A stretch of 64,000 bases of DNA from Singulisphaera sp. GP187 (GCF_900129635.1 NZ_FSRB01000003.1:248001-312000), one strand, 5' to 3'; positions 48,115 to 58,690 are shown, numbered from the stretch's first letter. The notes: a model not told the origin generated them from the sequence alone. A program made the numbers and translations.

Positions 48115-49500
48115 ATGAGTAGAAAAATTCAATCAACATTGGAGAATTTGCGGCTGGCAATCCATGGAGTGACAGCTCCATTTTCATGCCAAGGAACGTT
48201 CGTTCCGAAGAACGCCGTCACTTTTGTCTACCCGGATCAGACCCGGTTTGAGGTCACACTCGCAATAAATCGATTTGAGCAGAAGGATGAGTTAAAACCG
48301 TTACTCGAACACTGCAAGCCGGCGCCATTCGGCGACGGCAAAAAGACCCGCCACGATCGGAGGGTGCGTGACGCGTTTCAACTCAAAGCCGAAGGTGGAG
48401 GATTCTCAATCGAGGGCTTCGAACCCGCGTCCGACGGCATTTTGAAGAAGATTCAGCGAGCGCTCGTTCCGCATGACCCGAATCCCATCTCGGCGGAACT
48501 CTACACTGTAAACATCTATACCGCCGGCGGGCACTTCGCGCCCCACAAGGACACACCGCGTGGCAGCGACATGTTTGGAACGCTGGTTGTGTGTTTGCCG
48601 TCGCGGTTCAGCAGCGGAGAATTGGTTTTGAGTCACCGAGGAGTCGTGCAGAAGTACGATTGGGGAGCTGCCATCGAGAAACAGGAGACAGCGAATCAAC
48701 TTCATTGGGCGGCGTTCTTCGGCGACGTGGATCATCAGATCAAAAGAATTTGGAGCGGTGCGCGCGTCACATTAACTTACTTGTTGCGGCACGGCACAAG
48801 CGGCGCACCGGCGCGCGATGTCGTTGACGAGGATGTCGCACCGCGAATCCAAGAAGCCTGGCAGGCCTTGCTGGCCGACAAGCGTTTCCTTCCAAATGGC
48901 GGAATTCTCGGTTATCCCTGTTGCCATCTCTACCACCAGGACGCACGGTTCCAGAGCAAACCGATTTCGATCGACCGACAATCTTCAACCATGCTCAAAG
49001 GACGCGATCATCTGGTGGCGGCGACGTCTCTTCAGGCCGGATTGAAAATCAGCTTCAACGCATACATGTTTGAAAATTGTGCCGATGAGACTTGGCAACT
49101 CGAACGCTTTCCAACAAGCAAAGAAACTTCGCGATTGGGTTGGCAGGTCGATTCGTCCGACCTTGAAAGCGCTTTGCCAATTCGTGCAAGTTCTGAAAAG
49201 GATGGTGATTTTGGCGTCACTTGGCTGGAGCCTCCCCCATCGTCGGACAACTCCACGTGGCAATTCAAAGAGGATCGCGATCCGGAACTTCCGGCGGCAG
49301 CACACCTTCACTCTTGCGATTATTGCCCCTGGGGATACTTCGGAAATGAGAGTTCCGAAGTCGATCTCTACACCTTTGCGGCATTGCACATCGAGATCCC
49401 GAAGTTCGGCCAAGGCCTTCGCGCAGCGACCAAACCGTCGACAAGTCCAACTCTCAAACGCAAGCGATCCAGCCGCACAGACAACGCGAAACCAGAGTAA
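48115..49500 (+). CDS. 2-oxoglutarate/Fe(II)-dependent oxygenase (prolyl-hydroxylase-like)
   Basis: 461 residues from ATG 48115. The first half contains the 2OG-FeII core: AELYTVNIYTAGGHFAPHKD with iron ligands His144 and Asp146, a beta strand GTLVVCLPSRFSSGELVLSH, HWAAFFGDVDHQI with the distal His, and GARVTLTYLL with the co-substrate Arg. The C-terminal 200 residues are unassigned and end in a basic tail (KRKRSSRTD). It probably hydroxylates a protein side chain. Base composition is clearly AT-richer than the flanking genes, which suggests recent transfer. It is not co-directional with any functional partner. Confidence 0.8.
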   Translation: MSRKIQSTLENLRLAIHGVTAPFSCQGTFVPKNAVTFVYPDQTRFEVTLAINRFEQKDELKPLLEHCKPAPFGDGKKTRHDRRVRDAFQLKAEGGGFSIEGFEPASDGILKKIQRALVPHDPNPISAELYTVNIYTAGGHFAPHKDTPRGSDMFGTLVVCLPSRFSSGELVLSHRGVVQKYDWGAAIEKQETANQLHWAAFFGDVDHQIKRIWSGARVTLTYLLRHGTSGAPARDVVDEDVAPRIQEAWQALLADKRFLPNGGILGYPCCHLYHQDARFQSKPISIDRQSSTMLKGRDHLVAATSLQAGLKISFNAYMFENCADETWQLERFPTSKETSRLGWQVDSSDLESALPIRASSEKDGDFGVTWLEPPPSSDNSTWQFKEDRDPELPAAAHLHSCDYCPWGYFGNESSEVDLYTFAALHIEIPKFGQGLRAATKPSTSPTLKRKRSSRTDNAKPE

Positions 49501-49520
49501 CTTATCAGCGCCGTTGCATG

Positions 49521-49556
49521 CTTCGGTCCGACACGCCGCGGTCGATCGGACCGAAG
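49521..49556. repeat. REP-like palindrome, copy 2
   Basis: CTTCGGTCCGA and TCGGACCGAAG form an 11-bp stem with a 14-base loop, 21 bp after the oxygenase stop. It could also serve as a factor-independent fold at the transcript end, but no U-run follows. The rest of 49501-50001 shows no gene. Confidence 0.6.
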
Positions 49557-50001
49557 GACGCTCCGCGACCTGCTTTCGGATGGTCGGATTCTACCGATAA
49601 CGACCAGATCTCCGACAGCCTGAGGCGAGGCACAGAAATCGAGTGGGCAGGCAAACGAGGCGATAAAGGCGATTCTGAGCCGTGGCGGCCTTCGAGCCCG
49701 CCAACCGCAACATGTGTCGAATTTGCCGCCACCGGCATTGCAATCCGCCTTGCTTCCTGTGACAACTGTAAGTGGCCTGAAATTGTGTTGCGTCGCCCCT
49801 GCCCACCGGGACTGCCCACCCGGCGGTCTTTGCATGAGCGACGTAATCGACGGCTCGCTGTTTGGGCTCCAGCGGGAGAGTTGCCTGTGCCGGTGTCGAA
49901 CCCGCGCCCGTAGGCCTTCGATGAAGACGCCGGGACGTGGTTGCAAGAGCGGCGGACACGTAAGTGGGGCGTGGCCCGTGAAGGCAAGAGGGAGGCGACC
50001 C

Positions 50002-52340
50002 GTGACGGAACTCGTGGCGTGTTTGTGCGGACAGGTGTACGAGGCCAAGGGCCTGGACGCGCGGTGCCCGGGTTGTGGCCGGGCATGGTCGGGGAACGAC
50101 GGCAAGCGGCCTTGGGGGCGGGGTGGGATCTGGTGGAAACCGGCCCTTACGGTGTTCGGCGGTCTCGTCCTGCTTGCCCTGGTCCTGCCCACGATGCGCT
50201 CGGCCCGCGACGCGGGTCAGCGGGCGCATTGCAAGGAGAACCTGAGGCAGATCGGGCTGGCCCTGCAAGGCTACCATGACGCCTTCGGCTGCTTCCCGCC
50301 GGCGGCCATTGTGGACAAGCAGGGGAGGCCGTTGCTGAGCTGGCTGGTGGCGATCCTGCCGTACCTCGGGTCGGCGCAGCGGTATTCCAGGTTCCACCTC
50401 GACGAGCCATGGGACAGCTCGCACAACCTTGCCCTGGTGAACGACCGGCCCGACGTTTACGCCTGCCCGAGTGACCCCGACCCGAAGCCGGGGATCACGG
50501 GCTACCAGGTCGTGGTGGGCGCGGATACGGCGTTTCCGCCGGATTTCCGGCCGGTGACGATCGCGGACGTGACGGACGGCTTGAGTAACACTCTCGCCGT
50601 TGGCGAGACGCGACGGACGGCCCCGTGGACGAAGCCGGAGGACGTGCCCAAGGCATGCACCATAACCCAGCCGGGGCTGCGGGCACTGCACGGGTATCAC
50701 GACGGCGGTTCCAACATCCTGTTCCTGGACGGAACCGTGAGGTTCCTCAAGGAGTCGATCTCGCCCGCAACACTGAGCACGTTGCTGACGCGGGCCGCGG
50801 GGGAAGTGATCTCGGCCGACTCCGCCGACGGGCCATCCGGTCCGGTTGGGCTGGCGACGTTCGCACCGGCGGGCCAGCCAGTCGCAGCACACGCAGCCAG
50901 GACAGGCCTGACGAGCACCGTAGCAAACACGGAGGATTACGACCACGTCGTCGACAACCCGTTCCTCCGCGTCCGGGACGAGCCGCTGTCGACGTTCTCG
51001 GTCGACGTGGACACCGCCAGTTACGCCAACGTCCGCCGGTTTCTCGACCACAACACGTTGCCGCCGGTGGACGCGGTGCGGATCGAGGAGATGTTGAATT
51101 ACTTCCCGTACGATGACCCGCCGCCGACGGGCGACGCGCCGATTGCCACGCACGTCGAGGCGGCGGCCTGCCCGTGGAGTCCCGGCCACCGACTGGCGCG
51201 GATCGGGCTGACGGCACGGCCGGTCGGCCGCGAAGGGCGGCCCCAGAGCAACCTCGTCTTCCTGATCGATGTCTCCGGGTCGATGACAGACGCGACCAAG
51301 ATGCCGCTGCTGAAGTCGGCGCTTCGGACTATGGTGGGCTGCCTCGGCGAGAACGACCGCGTGGCGATTGTGGTCTACGCAGGGGCGTCCGGGCTGGTGC
51401 TGCCGTCCACGTCTTGCCAGGAAAAGACACGGGTCCTCGAGGCGATTGAGCTGCTGGAGTCCGGCGGCTCGACCAACGGCGGCGCGGGCATCCAGCTCGC
51501 CTACGACCACGCCGTGGCGAACTTCCTCGTAGGGGGAACGAACCGGGTGATCCTGGCCACCGACGGTGATTTCAACGTGGGTGTCGCCGCCCCGGGCGAG
51601 CTCATCCGCCTGATCGAGGCCAAGGCCAGGAGCGGCGTCTTCCTTACCGTCCTCGGGGTGGGCATGGGCAACATCAAAGACGCGACGCTCGAACAGCTCG
51701 CCGACAAGGGAAACGGCCACTATGCCTACATCGACTCGCTCCGCGAGGCGCGGAAGGTCCTGGTCGAGGAGTTGGGAGCAACCCTCGTGACGGTCGCCAA
51801 AGACGTTAAGTTACAGGTCGAGTTCAACCCGGCGAAGGTCGGTGCCTACCGCCTGATCGGGTACGAGAACCGCCTCCTCCGCAACCAGGACTTCAATGAC
51901 GACACCAAGGACGCCGGCGAAGTCGGCGCGGGCCACCATGTCACGGCGCTTTACGAGTTGATCCCGGCGGGCCGGGAGGGCGATGTCCCCACCGTCGATC
52001 CGCTTGAATTCCAGAAGGCAACGCCCCCTCGCGCGAGGACCGCGACGAATCGCTGGTCATCAAGCTACGGTACAAGCCCCCGACAGGAGACGAGAGCCGG
52101 CTCATCCAGGTCGGTTTGGTCGACGGCGGGGCCGCCGCCGTCTCGCAGGGGAGTCATGACCTCCAGTTCGCCGCGGCGGTCGCTGGCTTCGGGATGCTAC
52201 TGCGGGACTCGCCCCACAAGGGGAGCCTGACGTACGACGCAGTCCTGGAGTTGGCTACCTCCGCGGCGAGCAGGGACCCGCACGGGTACAGACGCGAGTT
52301 CCTCACCCTCGTGTGTAAGGCGCAGATGCTCAGCAACTGA
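50002..52340 (+). CDS. Zinc-ribbon/DUF1559/von Willebrand A (YfbK-like) fusion protein, frameshifted near the end
   Basis: GTG 50002 follows GAGGGAGG. Residues 5-27 form a zinc ribbon (CLCG and CPGCG), then a membrane helix at about 48-66. DUF1559 follows (AHCKENLRQIGLALQGYHDA to NILFLDGTVRFLKESI). From about 320 on it resembles YfbK: PLSTFSVDVDTASYANVRRF, then a VWA domain with MIDAS FLIDVSGSMTDATKM. After PLEFQKAT a base is missing in the C run 52024-52028; restoring it gives SREDRDESLVIKLRYKPP and the natural end KAQMLSN at 52340, about 779 residues. As read, the frame ends at 52230. It may act as a surface adhesin or assembly factor. Confidence 0.82.
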
Positions 52341-52587
52341 CCTGGATGAAGCGGTTGTCGTACGACTGAAGCGGCGGATAGCCCGCGTGGTTCGGCCTCG
52401 TCCGCGAGCCCCCCATCACTCGCACCCCTGGTTTCTTCTCAAGCCTTATACATCGTCAGAAAAGTAACCTCAGGAGAACTGGATCTGGCCTGCTTTAGGA
52501 TTTGTCGCCGCAGGTTGAAGCCGTTTCTCGCAATTCAGGCGTCATGTCATTCCTCGACTGGACTCAAACTCCGCTCAAGGAATTGTT

Positions 52588-52692
52588 CTAAATAGCTCCT
52601 CGCAACTGGGAAAGTCCTACGTTCCAGCCTCTTACGGCAAGTGACGAAATTTCGTCACCCCGCTGCTTTCCCTGTTGCGAGGAGCTATTTAG
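52588..52692. repeat. 105-bp MITE with 27-bp inverted ends
   Basis: The left end 52588-52614 begins CTAAATAGCTCCTCGCAAC; the right end 52666-52692 is its inverse with one mismatch. The core holds the perfect palindrome GTGACGAAATTTCGTCAC (52641-52658). IS1634 copy 2 begins at the next base, and its target repeat ATTTAG is the last six bases of this element. The preceding 52341-52587 shows no gene. Confidence 0.8.
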
Positions 52693-54933
52693 CATACGTT
52701 CCGCACATCTCGCCTGCAATTTCTCGGAATTTTCACCTCCTGCTATTTCTGGCATACGCTGATGTATTGGCTCCCGCGACCCGCTCCTTCCATGATCTCC
52801 GCCACTGACTTGCTCACATCACGCCTCCTCGTCCCGCCAACCCATCGTGATCGTTCCCCATCGATTCTTCGCTTGTTTCCCATGCAAGGCAATGTCCCAA
52901 CCGTTCCCTGCCTCCTTTCGGAGTCAAACTTGAGGATTCGCTTTTGACGTAAGTCTTGCGGGCCTAGACTTACGTCAAGGCGTAATTATTTCTGCAAGTC
53001 AACAAAATTTTCCACCTTGACCCGCTCGACTCTCGGACAATCATGCCGACGGGAATCACAACCCGACGCCTGTCGCCAATCGCGGGCATGTCGAGGACGA
53101 TTTGATCCCTCTCGAGGCCATGGTCCATGCCAGAACAAAAACGACCGCGCCAGTCGAATCCCGCTCCCGATCTCAGTCCCGGCGAGGCGGCCCACACCGG
53201 CGGTCAGTCCCTCAAGTCCTTCCGGCTCGGCGCCCTTCCCATCCTCGATCGGATCATCCGCCGACTTCGACTGGATGACTTCCTCCGCCAATACCTTCCC
53301 CCGAGGATGCCCGCCAAAAGATCGCCACCTCCACCGGCCTCCTTCTCTTGCTCAAGAACCTTCTCGTCTCCCGTGAACCCATGTATGGCGTCGGCCAATG
53401 GGCGAGTCGCCACCCCGCCGAGTGGTTCGCTCTGACCCCGGCCCAACTGCCCCACTGGAACGACGACCGCGTCGGACGTTGTCTCGACCGACTCTTCGAC
53501 GCCAATGTCCCCTCGTTCACCCTGGCCGTCGCCACCCATGCCGTGGCGGAGTTCAACGTCGCATTGGACGAACTCCATAACGACTCGACCACAATCACCT
53601 TCCACGGCGACTATCGCGAGGCGGCCCAAGAGGACCTGATGCGGGGCCAGAAGACCCAGGCCATTACCTGGGGGCACAACAAGGATCATCGCCCTGACCT
53701 CAAACAACTGCTCTACGTCCTGACCGTCACTCGCGATGGCGGCGTACCGGTTCACTTCCGCGTCGAAAGCGGGAATACCACCGACGACCGCACTCATCGT
53801 GCCACCTGGGACCTGCTGTGCCAGTTGACCGGGCGACGGGACTTTCTCTATGTGGCCGACTGCAAGCTCGCCACCGCCGAGAACATGGCTTACCTGCACC
53901 AGCACGGCGGCCGATTCCTGAGCATCCTGCCTCGTACCCGCTCCGAAGATGGCGAATTCCGCGCGTTGTTGTACCAGGACCAGGTGACCTGGAAGCCGAT
54001 CCATGAGAAGCGGGATGAGAAGGGAGTTCTCCTGGAACGCTACAGCGTGGCCGACCAGGCGACCCTCAGTGCCGAGGGCTACCGTCTGATCTGGTGTCAC
54101 AGCACACGGAAAGCGGAAGTCGACGCATCATCACGTCATCAGCAAGTGGAGCGTGCGTTGCTGGCGTTGTCGGAACTGCGGTTAAAACTCAGCTCGCCGC
54201 GTAGCCGCTATCGCCAACTCGGAAAGGTCAAGGAGGCGGTCGCGGCCATCCTGGAGCCGCGGGACTTGGCCCGGTGGATCACAGTCGAAGTCGTGGAAAA
54301 ACGGGAGGAAACTTACCGTCAGGAGGGGCGTGGCCGTCCCAACGACAAGACGCGCTACGTGAAAGAGGAGACCGTTCGCATCGCATTGACTTACCGCATC
54401 GACCATGTTGCTCTCGCGGCGGAAATGTGCGTCGACGGTGTCTTTCCCCTAATCACCAACGAGTTATTGCTTACTGAGGAAGAATTGCTATTAGCATACA
54501 AGCGTCAGCCGGTAATCGAGAAGCGGTTTTCGCAACTCAAGACAGACTTCGAAGTGGCTCCCGTGTACCTGCAGAACGTGGGGCGGATCCAGTCGCTGCT
54601 TTGCGTCTATTTCTTGGCCCTGTTGACCGAGGCGCTGCTGGAGCGGGAACTGCGTGCGGCGATGAAACGCGATGGTGTGAAGAGTGTGCCTCTGTACCCG
54701 GAAGGTCGAGCGTGCCATCGCCCGACGGCACGTCGGGTGATTGATTTGTTCGAGGAGGTGCAGCGTCATCAGCTGATCGTGGAGGGGCAAGCGCCAGTGG
54801 AATTCACGACCGAGCTCTCCAAGTTGCAACGCCAGATTCTGAACCTGCTTGGCATGGCGACGGCCTACGATCGCTGAAATTGCAGGCCGCCGGAAATTCG
54901 GAGATAATGAACCAGAGATGTGCGGAACGTAGG
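52693..54933 (+). mobile_element. IS1634-family element, copy 2 (2241 bp)
   Basis: Same ends as copy 1 in opposite orientation (CATACGTTCCGCACATC and GATGTGCGGAACGTAGG). ATTTAG at 52687-52692 and 54934-54939 is the 6-bp target duplication. It is one base shorter than copy 1, which matches the single C lost in the transposase gene. Confidence 0.92.
53127..54877 (+). pseudogene. IS1634-family transposase with one-base deletion
   Basis: Matches the intact gene at 26757-28508 in opposite orientation. After LRQYLPP the frame is lost because the C run at 53298-53302 has five bases where copy 1 has six (plus-strand G at 28332-28337). A second start at ATG 53348 could give a 509-residue product lacking the first 74 residues. 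It is either inactive or an assembly error; the missing N-terminus probably includes DNA-binding residues. Confidence 0.88.
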
Positions 54934-55163
54934 ATTTAGGCCTAAAACAAGCGTAATTTATAGGGCAAATCTTTAGCGATCCCAAAATAAATATAGGTGC
55001 ACGCATACTTTCCCGGGTATCTCTCCGGGATCCTCTCGTCCCAAGCCGCCGTTTTCATCGCCCCACCCCCTCTCTGTGTTTGATGGCCAATGCGGATCGG
55101 GGCATCCAAACCCCGACTTCAGGAAAACCTCCTTCAATACAGCCAACTGCCATGCAGTCGCTC

Positions 55164-55305
55164 CGTAACCGTTCACGGGGTCAAACTCCTTGTTTCCAAG
55201 GGGTTTTCGCCGCGAAACATACATAAAATCCTCTGAGCTGAACCATAATCACGGCATACAACTTCAATAACGCCTTGATTTAAGCGTTTGACCCCGTGAA
55301 CGGTT
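55164..55305. repeat. 23-bp perfect inverted repeat at the IS1380 3' end
   Basis: CGTAACCGTTCACGGGGTC and four further bases (55164-55186) recur inverted at 55283-55305. The left arm contains the transposase stop codon and the right arm lies inside the coding sequence. The 142-bp unit could be a nested inversion or a duplicated element end. Confidence 0.6.
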
Positions 55306-56801
55306 ACGACGCCTTGCCACGGGTTCCACGACAACAACCGGTACACAATCCGTCGACCGCCCTGCACGATCTGACACGGCATCTGGATCATCCCCGCACA
55401 GAAGGTTGCGAACTCCATTCGTAACAACGTGTGCTTCTCGGCGCCGTGCTTGGCCGCGTGCCGCGGCGATACCGGCACCAATAAGGCGCTCCATGCCTTC
55501 AAACTCCAGGCCAGGCTGGCCATGACCATATACGCCCAGTTGCTCACCAAATCGTTCACCGGTGCCGTCAATGCATGCACACCCCCCTTGAGTTGGGCGA
55601 TCAGATTCTCCTGATCGCAACGGTCGTTGGCCGAGAACACGATCTCCTCGGCCGGGGTCACGAGGTCGTTGGTGATAGAGAAGAAATAACGATACTCCTC
55701 GAACAACCGCAGCTGTCCCTTGTCGATTCCCAGACGTTTGCGCAACACGATGATGCGATAATCGCGGCGGCAGGCGACCGGTCGATAGTTGAACTCGGCG
55801 ACCATCTCCTCGAGCAGGTGAATCGTCTTGAACCCCCGCGCTCGAACGATCTCGGGTTTGATCCGTTCGCGCTGGGTGCGTGGCGCGGTCTTGATCGCAT
55901 ACCGCGGAGGACGTTCCAAGAAGCCGTACTTCTCGGCCGGGAGGTCGTCAGCCAACCCCTTGAGGGTGCTATGGGCATCGATCCCGAAGATGAAGTTGAC
56001 GTCGCCGGCCTGATCCCAGCGGTCGAGCTGGGTGGTTTGCGAGAAGTCGGTGTCCCCACGCACGAGGATCTTGAGAAACCCGGCCTGGCGGCAGAGATTG
56101 AGCATCTTGTCGATGACTGGGTCCGCCCCCTCGTGCGAGGGCCGGTTGCCGTTGCGATTGACCAGGTAGAGCGGTTCGGCGGTGTTGGCCAGCGAAACCA
56201 GCAGGGGATGATAGCCCCAGATGCCCTTATAGGAAATGTCAACGTCCTGCTTGCACTCGGCGTCCGTGGCGACGAGCGTGCCATCGACGTCGAGGATGGC
56301 TTGAGCGAAGAACTCGGGAGGCTGCTGGGACCAAACCCGCCGTCTCGTTTCATTGATGGCGTCCATCAGAGTGACGACGTGGGCCTCGAGGAATCGTCGG
56401 CAGAAGTCCCCGGCGGTGGTGGGGTCGGGAATACGCTCCGCGCCCAAGGCATTGAGGTAGACCTCGTCGTTGCGTCGTAGTTCGAGGTGCTCGATCCGTT
56501 TTCCGCCCGCGAGGATGTTGTAGGCGATGTTCAGGACATGGTCGGATTCGTGATAAGGGAGATGGATTTTGAGGAGATGGAGCCGGGCGTCGATGTCGCG
56601 GATCAAGCCGGTCCTGTGTGCGAGCAGATGGATGGCACCAATGCCGCCGGGAGCCAGTCCCGAGACACGATCGGACAGTTCATAGTGAATGTTGGTGGCC
56701 GTCATCATCGGTCGGTCCAGCTCGGGGATCGCCCGCTTCAGGAGACGTCGGCGAATTCTCTGCTTGCGTTGCTGGGACTTCTTGTGGACTGTAGGAGTCA
56801 C
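55173..56801 (-). CDS. IS1380-family transposase
   Basis: 542 residues. IS1380 features: HLLAHRTGLIRDIDARLHLL and YNILAGGKRIEHLELRRND in the N-terminal part, the catalytic segments AQAILDVDGTLVATDAECKQ and LVRGDTDFSQTTQLDRWD, and DRCDQENLIAQLKGGVHAL with the last acid. The final 40 residues cross the 23-bp inverted repeat and may have been altered. I could not identify the terminal inverted repeats of the element. The bases 54940-55163 on its downstream side show no gene. Confidence 0.9.
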   Translation of the reverse strand: MTPTVHKKSQQRKQRIRRRLLKRAIPELDRPMMTATNIHYELSDRVSGLAPGGIGAIHLLAHRTGLIRDIDARLHLLKIHLPYHESDHVLNIAYNILAGGKRIEHLELRRNDEVYLNALGAERIPDPTTAGDFCRRFLEAHVVTLMDAINETRRRVWSQQPPEFFAQAILDVDGTLVATDAECKQDVDISYKGIWGYHPLLVSLANTAEPLYLVNRNGNRPSHEGADPVIDKMLNLCRQAGFLKILVRGDTDFSQTTQLDRWDQAGDVNFIFGIDAHSTLKGLADDLPAEKYGFLERPPRYAIKTAPRTQRERIKPEIVRARGFKTIHLLEEMVAEFNYRPVACRRDYRIIVLRKRLGIDKGQLRLFEEYRYFFSITNDLVTPAEEIVFSANDRCDQENLIAQLKGGVHALTAPVNDLVSNWAYMVMASLAWSLKAWSALLVPVSPRHAAKHGAEKHTLLRMEFATFCAGMIQMPCQIVQGGRRIVYRLLSWNPWQGVVTVHGVKRLNQGVIEVVCRDYGSAQRILCMFRGENPLETRSLTP

Positions 56802-57139
56802 TCGAAGGCCTCTTTTGTGTTTATAGATTATAATGTCTCGATAACTTAATTATCCATGAAAACAAGGAGGCTTTCGAGCTTTTTCTGAAAAATCGGCCAA
56901 AATGCCCCACCAATTACGCTTGGTTCAGGACTAGTGGGGCTCCGCGGCGCCATCGCAAAGCGTCTCCTCATGGCGGGCGCAGCCGAAAATCGGGGCGGCC
57001 ACCGAAGCCTACCCCGGAACCGACCGTTACGCGCCTTGTCCTTGCAATAGTGGCCAAAAATACAAGTTCTGTTGCGGTCGGAAACCCCCGCTGATTCATG
57101 GCCACACCGAAAATCAAAAGGGACGGAGCGAATCCCCAA
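56802..57139. other. Intergenic stretch, no gene seen
   Basis: About 340 bp upstream of the IS1380 transposase. A minus frame is open but has no recognisable domain. The boundary between the element and the AraC fragment must lie here. Confidence 0.4.
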
Positions 57140-57453
57140 TCAGCATGGACCTTCTCGATCCATTTTCGAAATTTCCTTCGTCCGCTTTGATTTTCTGGGA
57201 CTCGTCTCGGTTTCGCACGCCGCCGGCATCAACACAGAAAAACCAAGCAATTCACATTCATTGAATTTGTCGATTTTACCAATGAAATCGACCCGCTTCC
57301 GGCCCTGGCCGACTATGAGGATCTTCGGCACATAGACCACCGGGGCGCGGGGCACCTCCACACCCTCGACGAGCATCCGCTGGCCCCCCCCGAGTACGGC
57401 CACCTCATCGAGAAGGTTGGCGAACCGCTGGCGATTGTCACGTTGGCCGTTCA
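57140..57453 (-). pseudogene. N-terminal fragment of an AraC-family regulator
   Basis: From ATG 57453 the frame reads LVEGVEVPRAPVVYVPKILI and VGQGRKRVDFIGKIDKFNEC, which matches the AraC_N sensor domain (VYEPSLCLVAQGRKRV...). It loses similarity after LLGFSVLMPAACETE, where ASPERP-like sequence is expected, and stops without the HTH_18 DNA-binding domain. It is divergent from the aldo/keto reductase at 57683, the classical arrangement for this regulator subtype, so it was probably its regulator before truncation. Confidence 0.72.
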
Positions 57454-57682
57454 TCCCATCCTCCGGGCTTGCCGAGGTTCCCAGAAGATTAGGATACAAA
57501 GTTCATCGTGCTGCGGGTGGATCTCCCGGCGCCCCAGAGAATTAGGCAAACCTTTTGGAGGAACGTTCCTTTCCATCGCCGGGTGGTTGGCCTCTAATGA
57601 ATCGGAGAGATCGGGAACGGGGAAGACGCGACACGGGATAAGCCAGACAAGCCTCCCCGACGCGACTTCAAAGGAGAGACAA

Positions 57683-58690
57683 ATGCAAAAGCGTAGACTC
57701 GGCAACAGTAACCTGGAAGTCTCCGCCCTGGGGCTCGGGTGCATGGGCATGAGCTTCGGCTACGGTCCCGCGATGGACAAGCAGGAGGCCATCGCGCTGC
57801 TTCGGACGGCCGTCGAACGCGGTGTCACGTTCTTCGATACCGCCGAGGTCTATGGCCCTTACACGAACGAGGAACTGGTTGGCGAAGGCCTTGCCCCCTT
57901 CCGCGGGCAGGTGGTCATCGCCACCAAGTTCGGGTTCGACCTCGACCCGAAGCTCGACCCCCGCGGCATGAAGGGGAGCCCGGGCCTGAACAGTCGACCG
58001 GAGCACATCAAGCAGGTCGCCGAGGGTTCGCTCAAGCGGCTCAGGATCGAAGTCATCGACCTGTTCTATCAGCACCGTGTCGACCCGGACGTGCCCATCG
58101 AGGACGTGGCGGGAGCCGTGAAAGAGCTCATCCAGGAAGGCAAGGTCAAGCATTTCGGCCTCTCCGAAGCCGGGGTGCAAACCATTCGCCGCGCCCATGC
58201 TGTCCAACCCGTGACGGCCCTTCAAAGCGAGTATTCGCTCTGGACGAGGGAACCCGAGGCGGAGGTGCTGCCGACGCTGGAGGAGTTGGGCATCGGCTTC
58301 GTCCCCTTCAGCCCCCTGGGCAAGGGCTTCCTCACCGGGAAGATCGACGAGAATACCAAGCTCGAAAGCACCGACTTCCGCAGCACCGTCCCCCGCTTCG
58401 CGCCGGAGGCCCGGAAGGCAAACCTCGCCCTGGTGGATCTGCTCGGCCGGATCGCGGCGTGGAAGCAGGCGACGCCGGCCCAGATCGCGCTCGCGTGGCT
58501 CCTTGCCCAGAAGCCGTGGATCGTCCCCATCCCGGGTACCACGAAACTCCATCGCCTGGAGGAGAACCTCGGGGCGGCCGCCGTGGACCTGACGCTCGAC
58601 GACCTCGGAGAGATCGAGAGTGCCGCCTCGCAAATCACGGTCCAAGGGGCTCGGTACCCCGAACACCTGGAGAAGATGACCGGCCGCTAA
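57683..58690 (+). CDS. Aldo/keto reductase (AKR13/YajO-like)
   Basis: 335 residues with AAGGAGAG 9-16 bp before ATG 57683. The TIM barrel has LGLGCMGMSFGYGPAMDKQE, the catalytic Asp and Tyr in TFFDTAEVYGPYTNEELVGE, the catalytic Lys in VVIATKFGFDLD, the His in LFYQHRVDPDVPIEDVAG and the NADPH site IPGTTKLHRLEENLGA. It is a cytoplasmic NADPH-dependent reductase for small aldehydes and ketones. The divergent AraC fragment is its likely former regulator, and the cupin gene 250 bp downstream is commonly found beside it. Confidence 0.94.
   Translation: MQKRRLGNSNLEVSALGLGCMGMSFGYGPAMDKQEAIALLRTAVERGVTFFDTAEVYGPYTNEELVGEGLAPFRGQVVIATKFGFDLDPKLDPRGMKGSPGLNSRPEHIKQVAEGSLKRLRIEVIDLFYQHRVDPDVPIEDVAGAVKELIQEGKVKHFGLSEAGVQTIRRAHAVQPVTALQSEYSLWTREPEAEVLPTLEELGIGFVPFSPLGKGFLTGKIDENTKLESTDFRSTVPRFAPEARKANLALVDLLGRIAAWKQATPAQIALAWLLAQKPWIVPIPGTTKLHRLEENLGAAAVDLTLDDLGEIESAASQITVQGARYPEHLEKMTGR

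Noticed and set aside
49591..51720. Minus-strand frame of 709 codons
   Set aside because: Antisense of the DUF1559-VWA gene; composition typical of a shadow.
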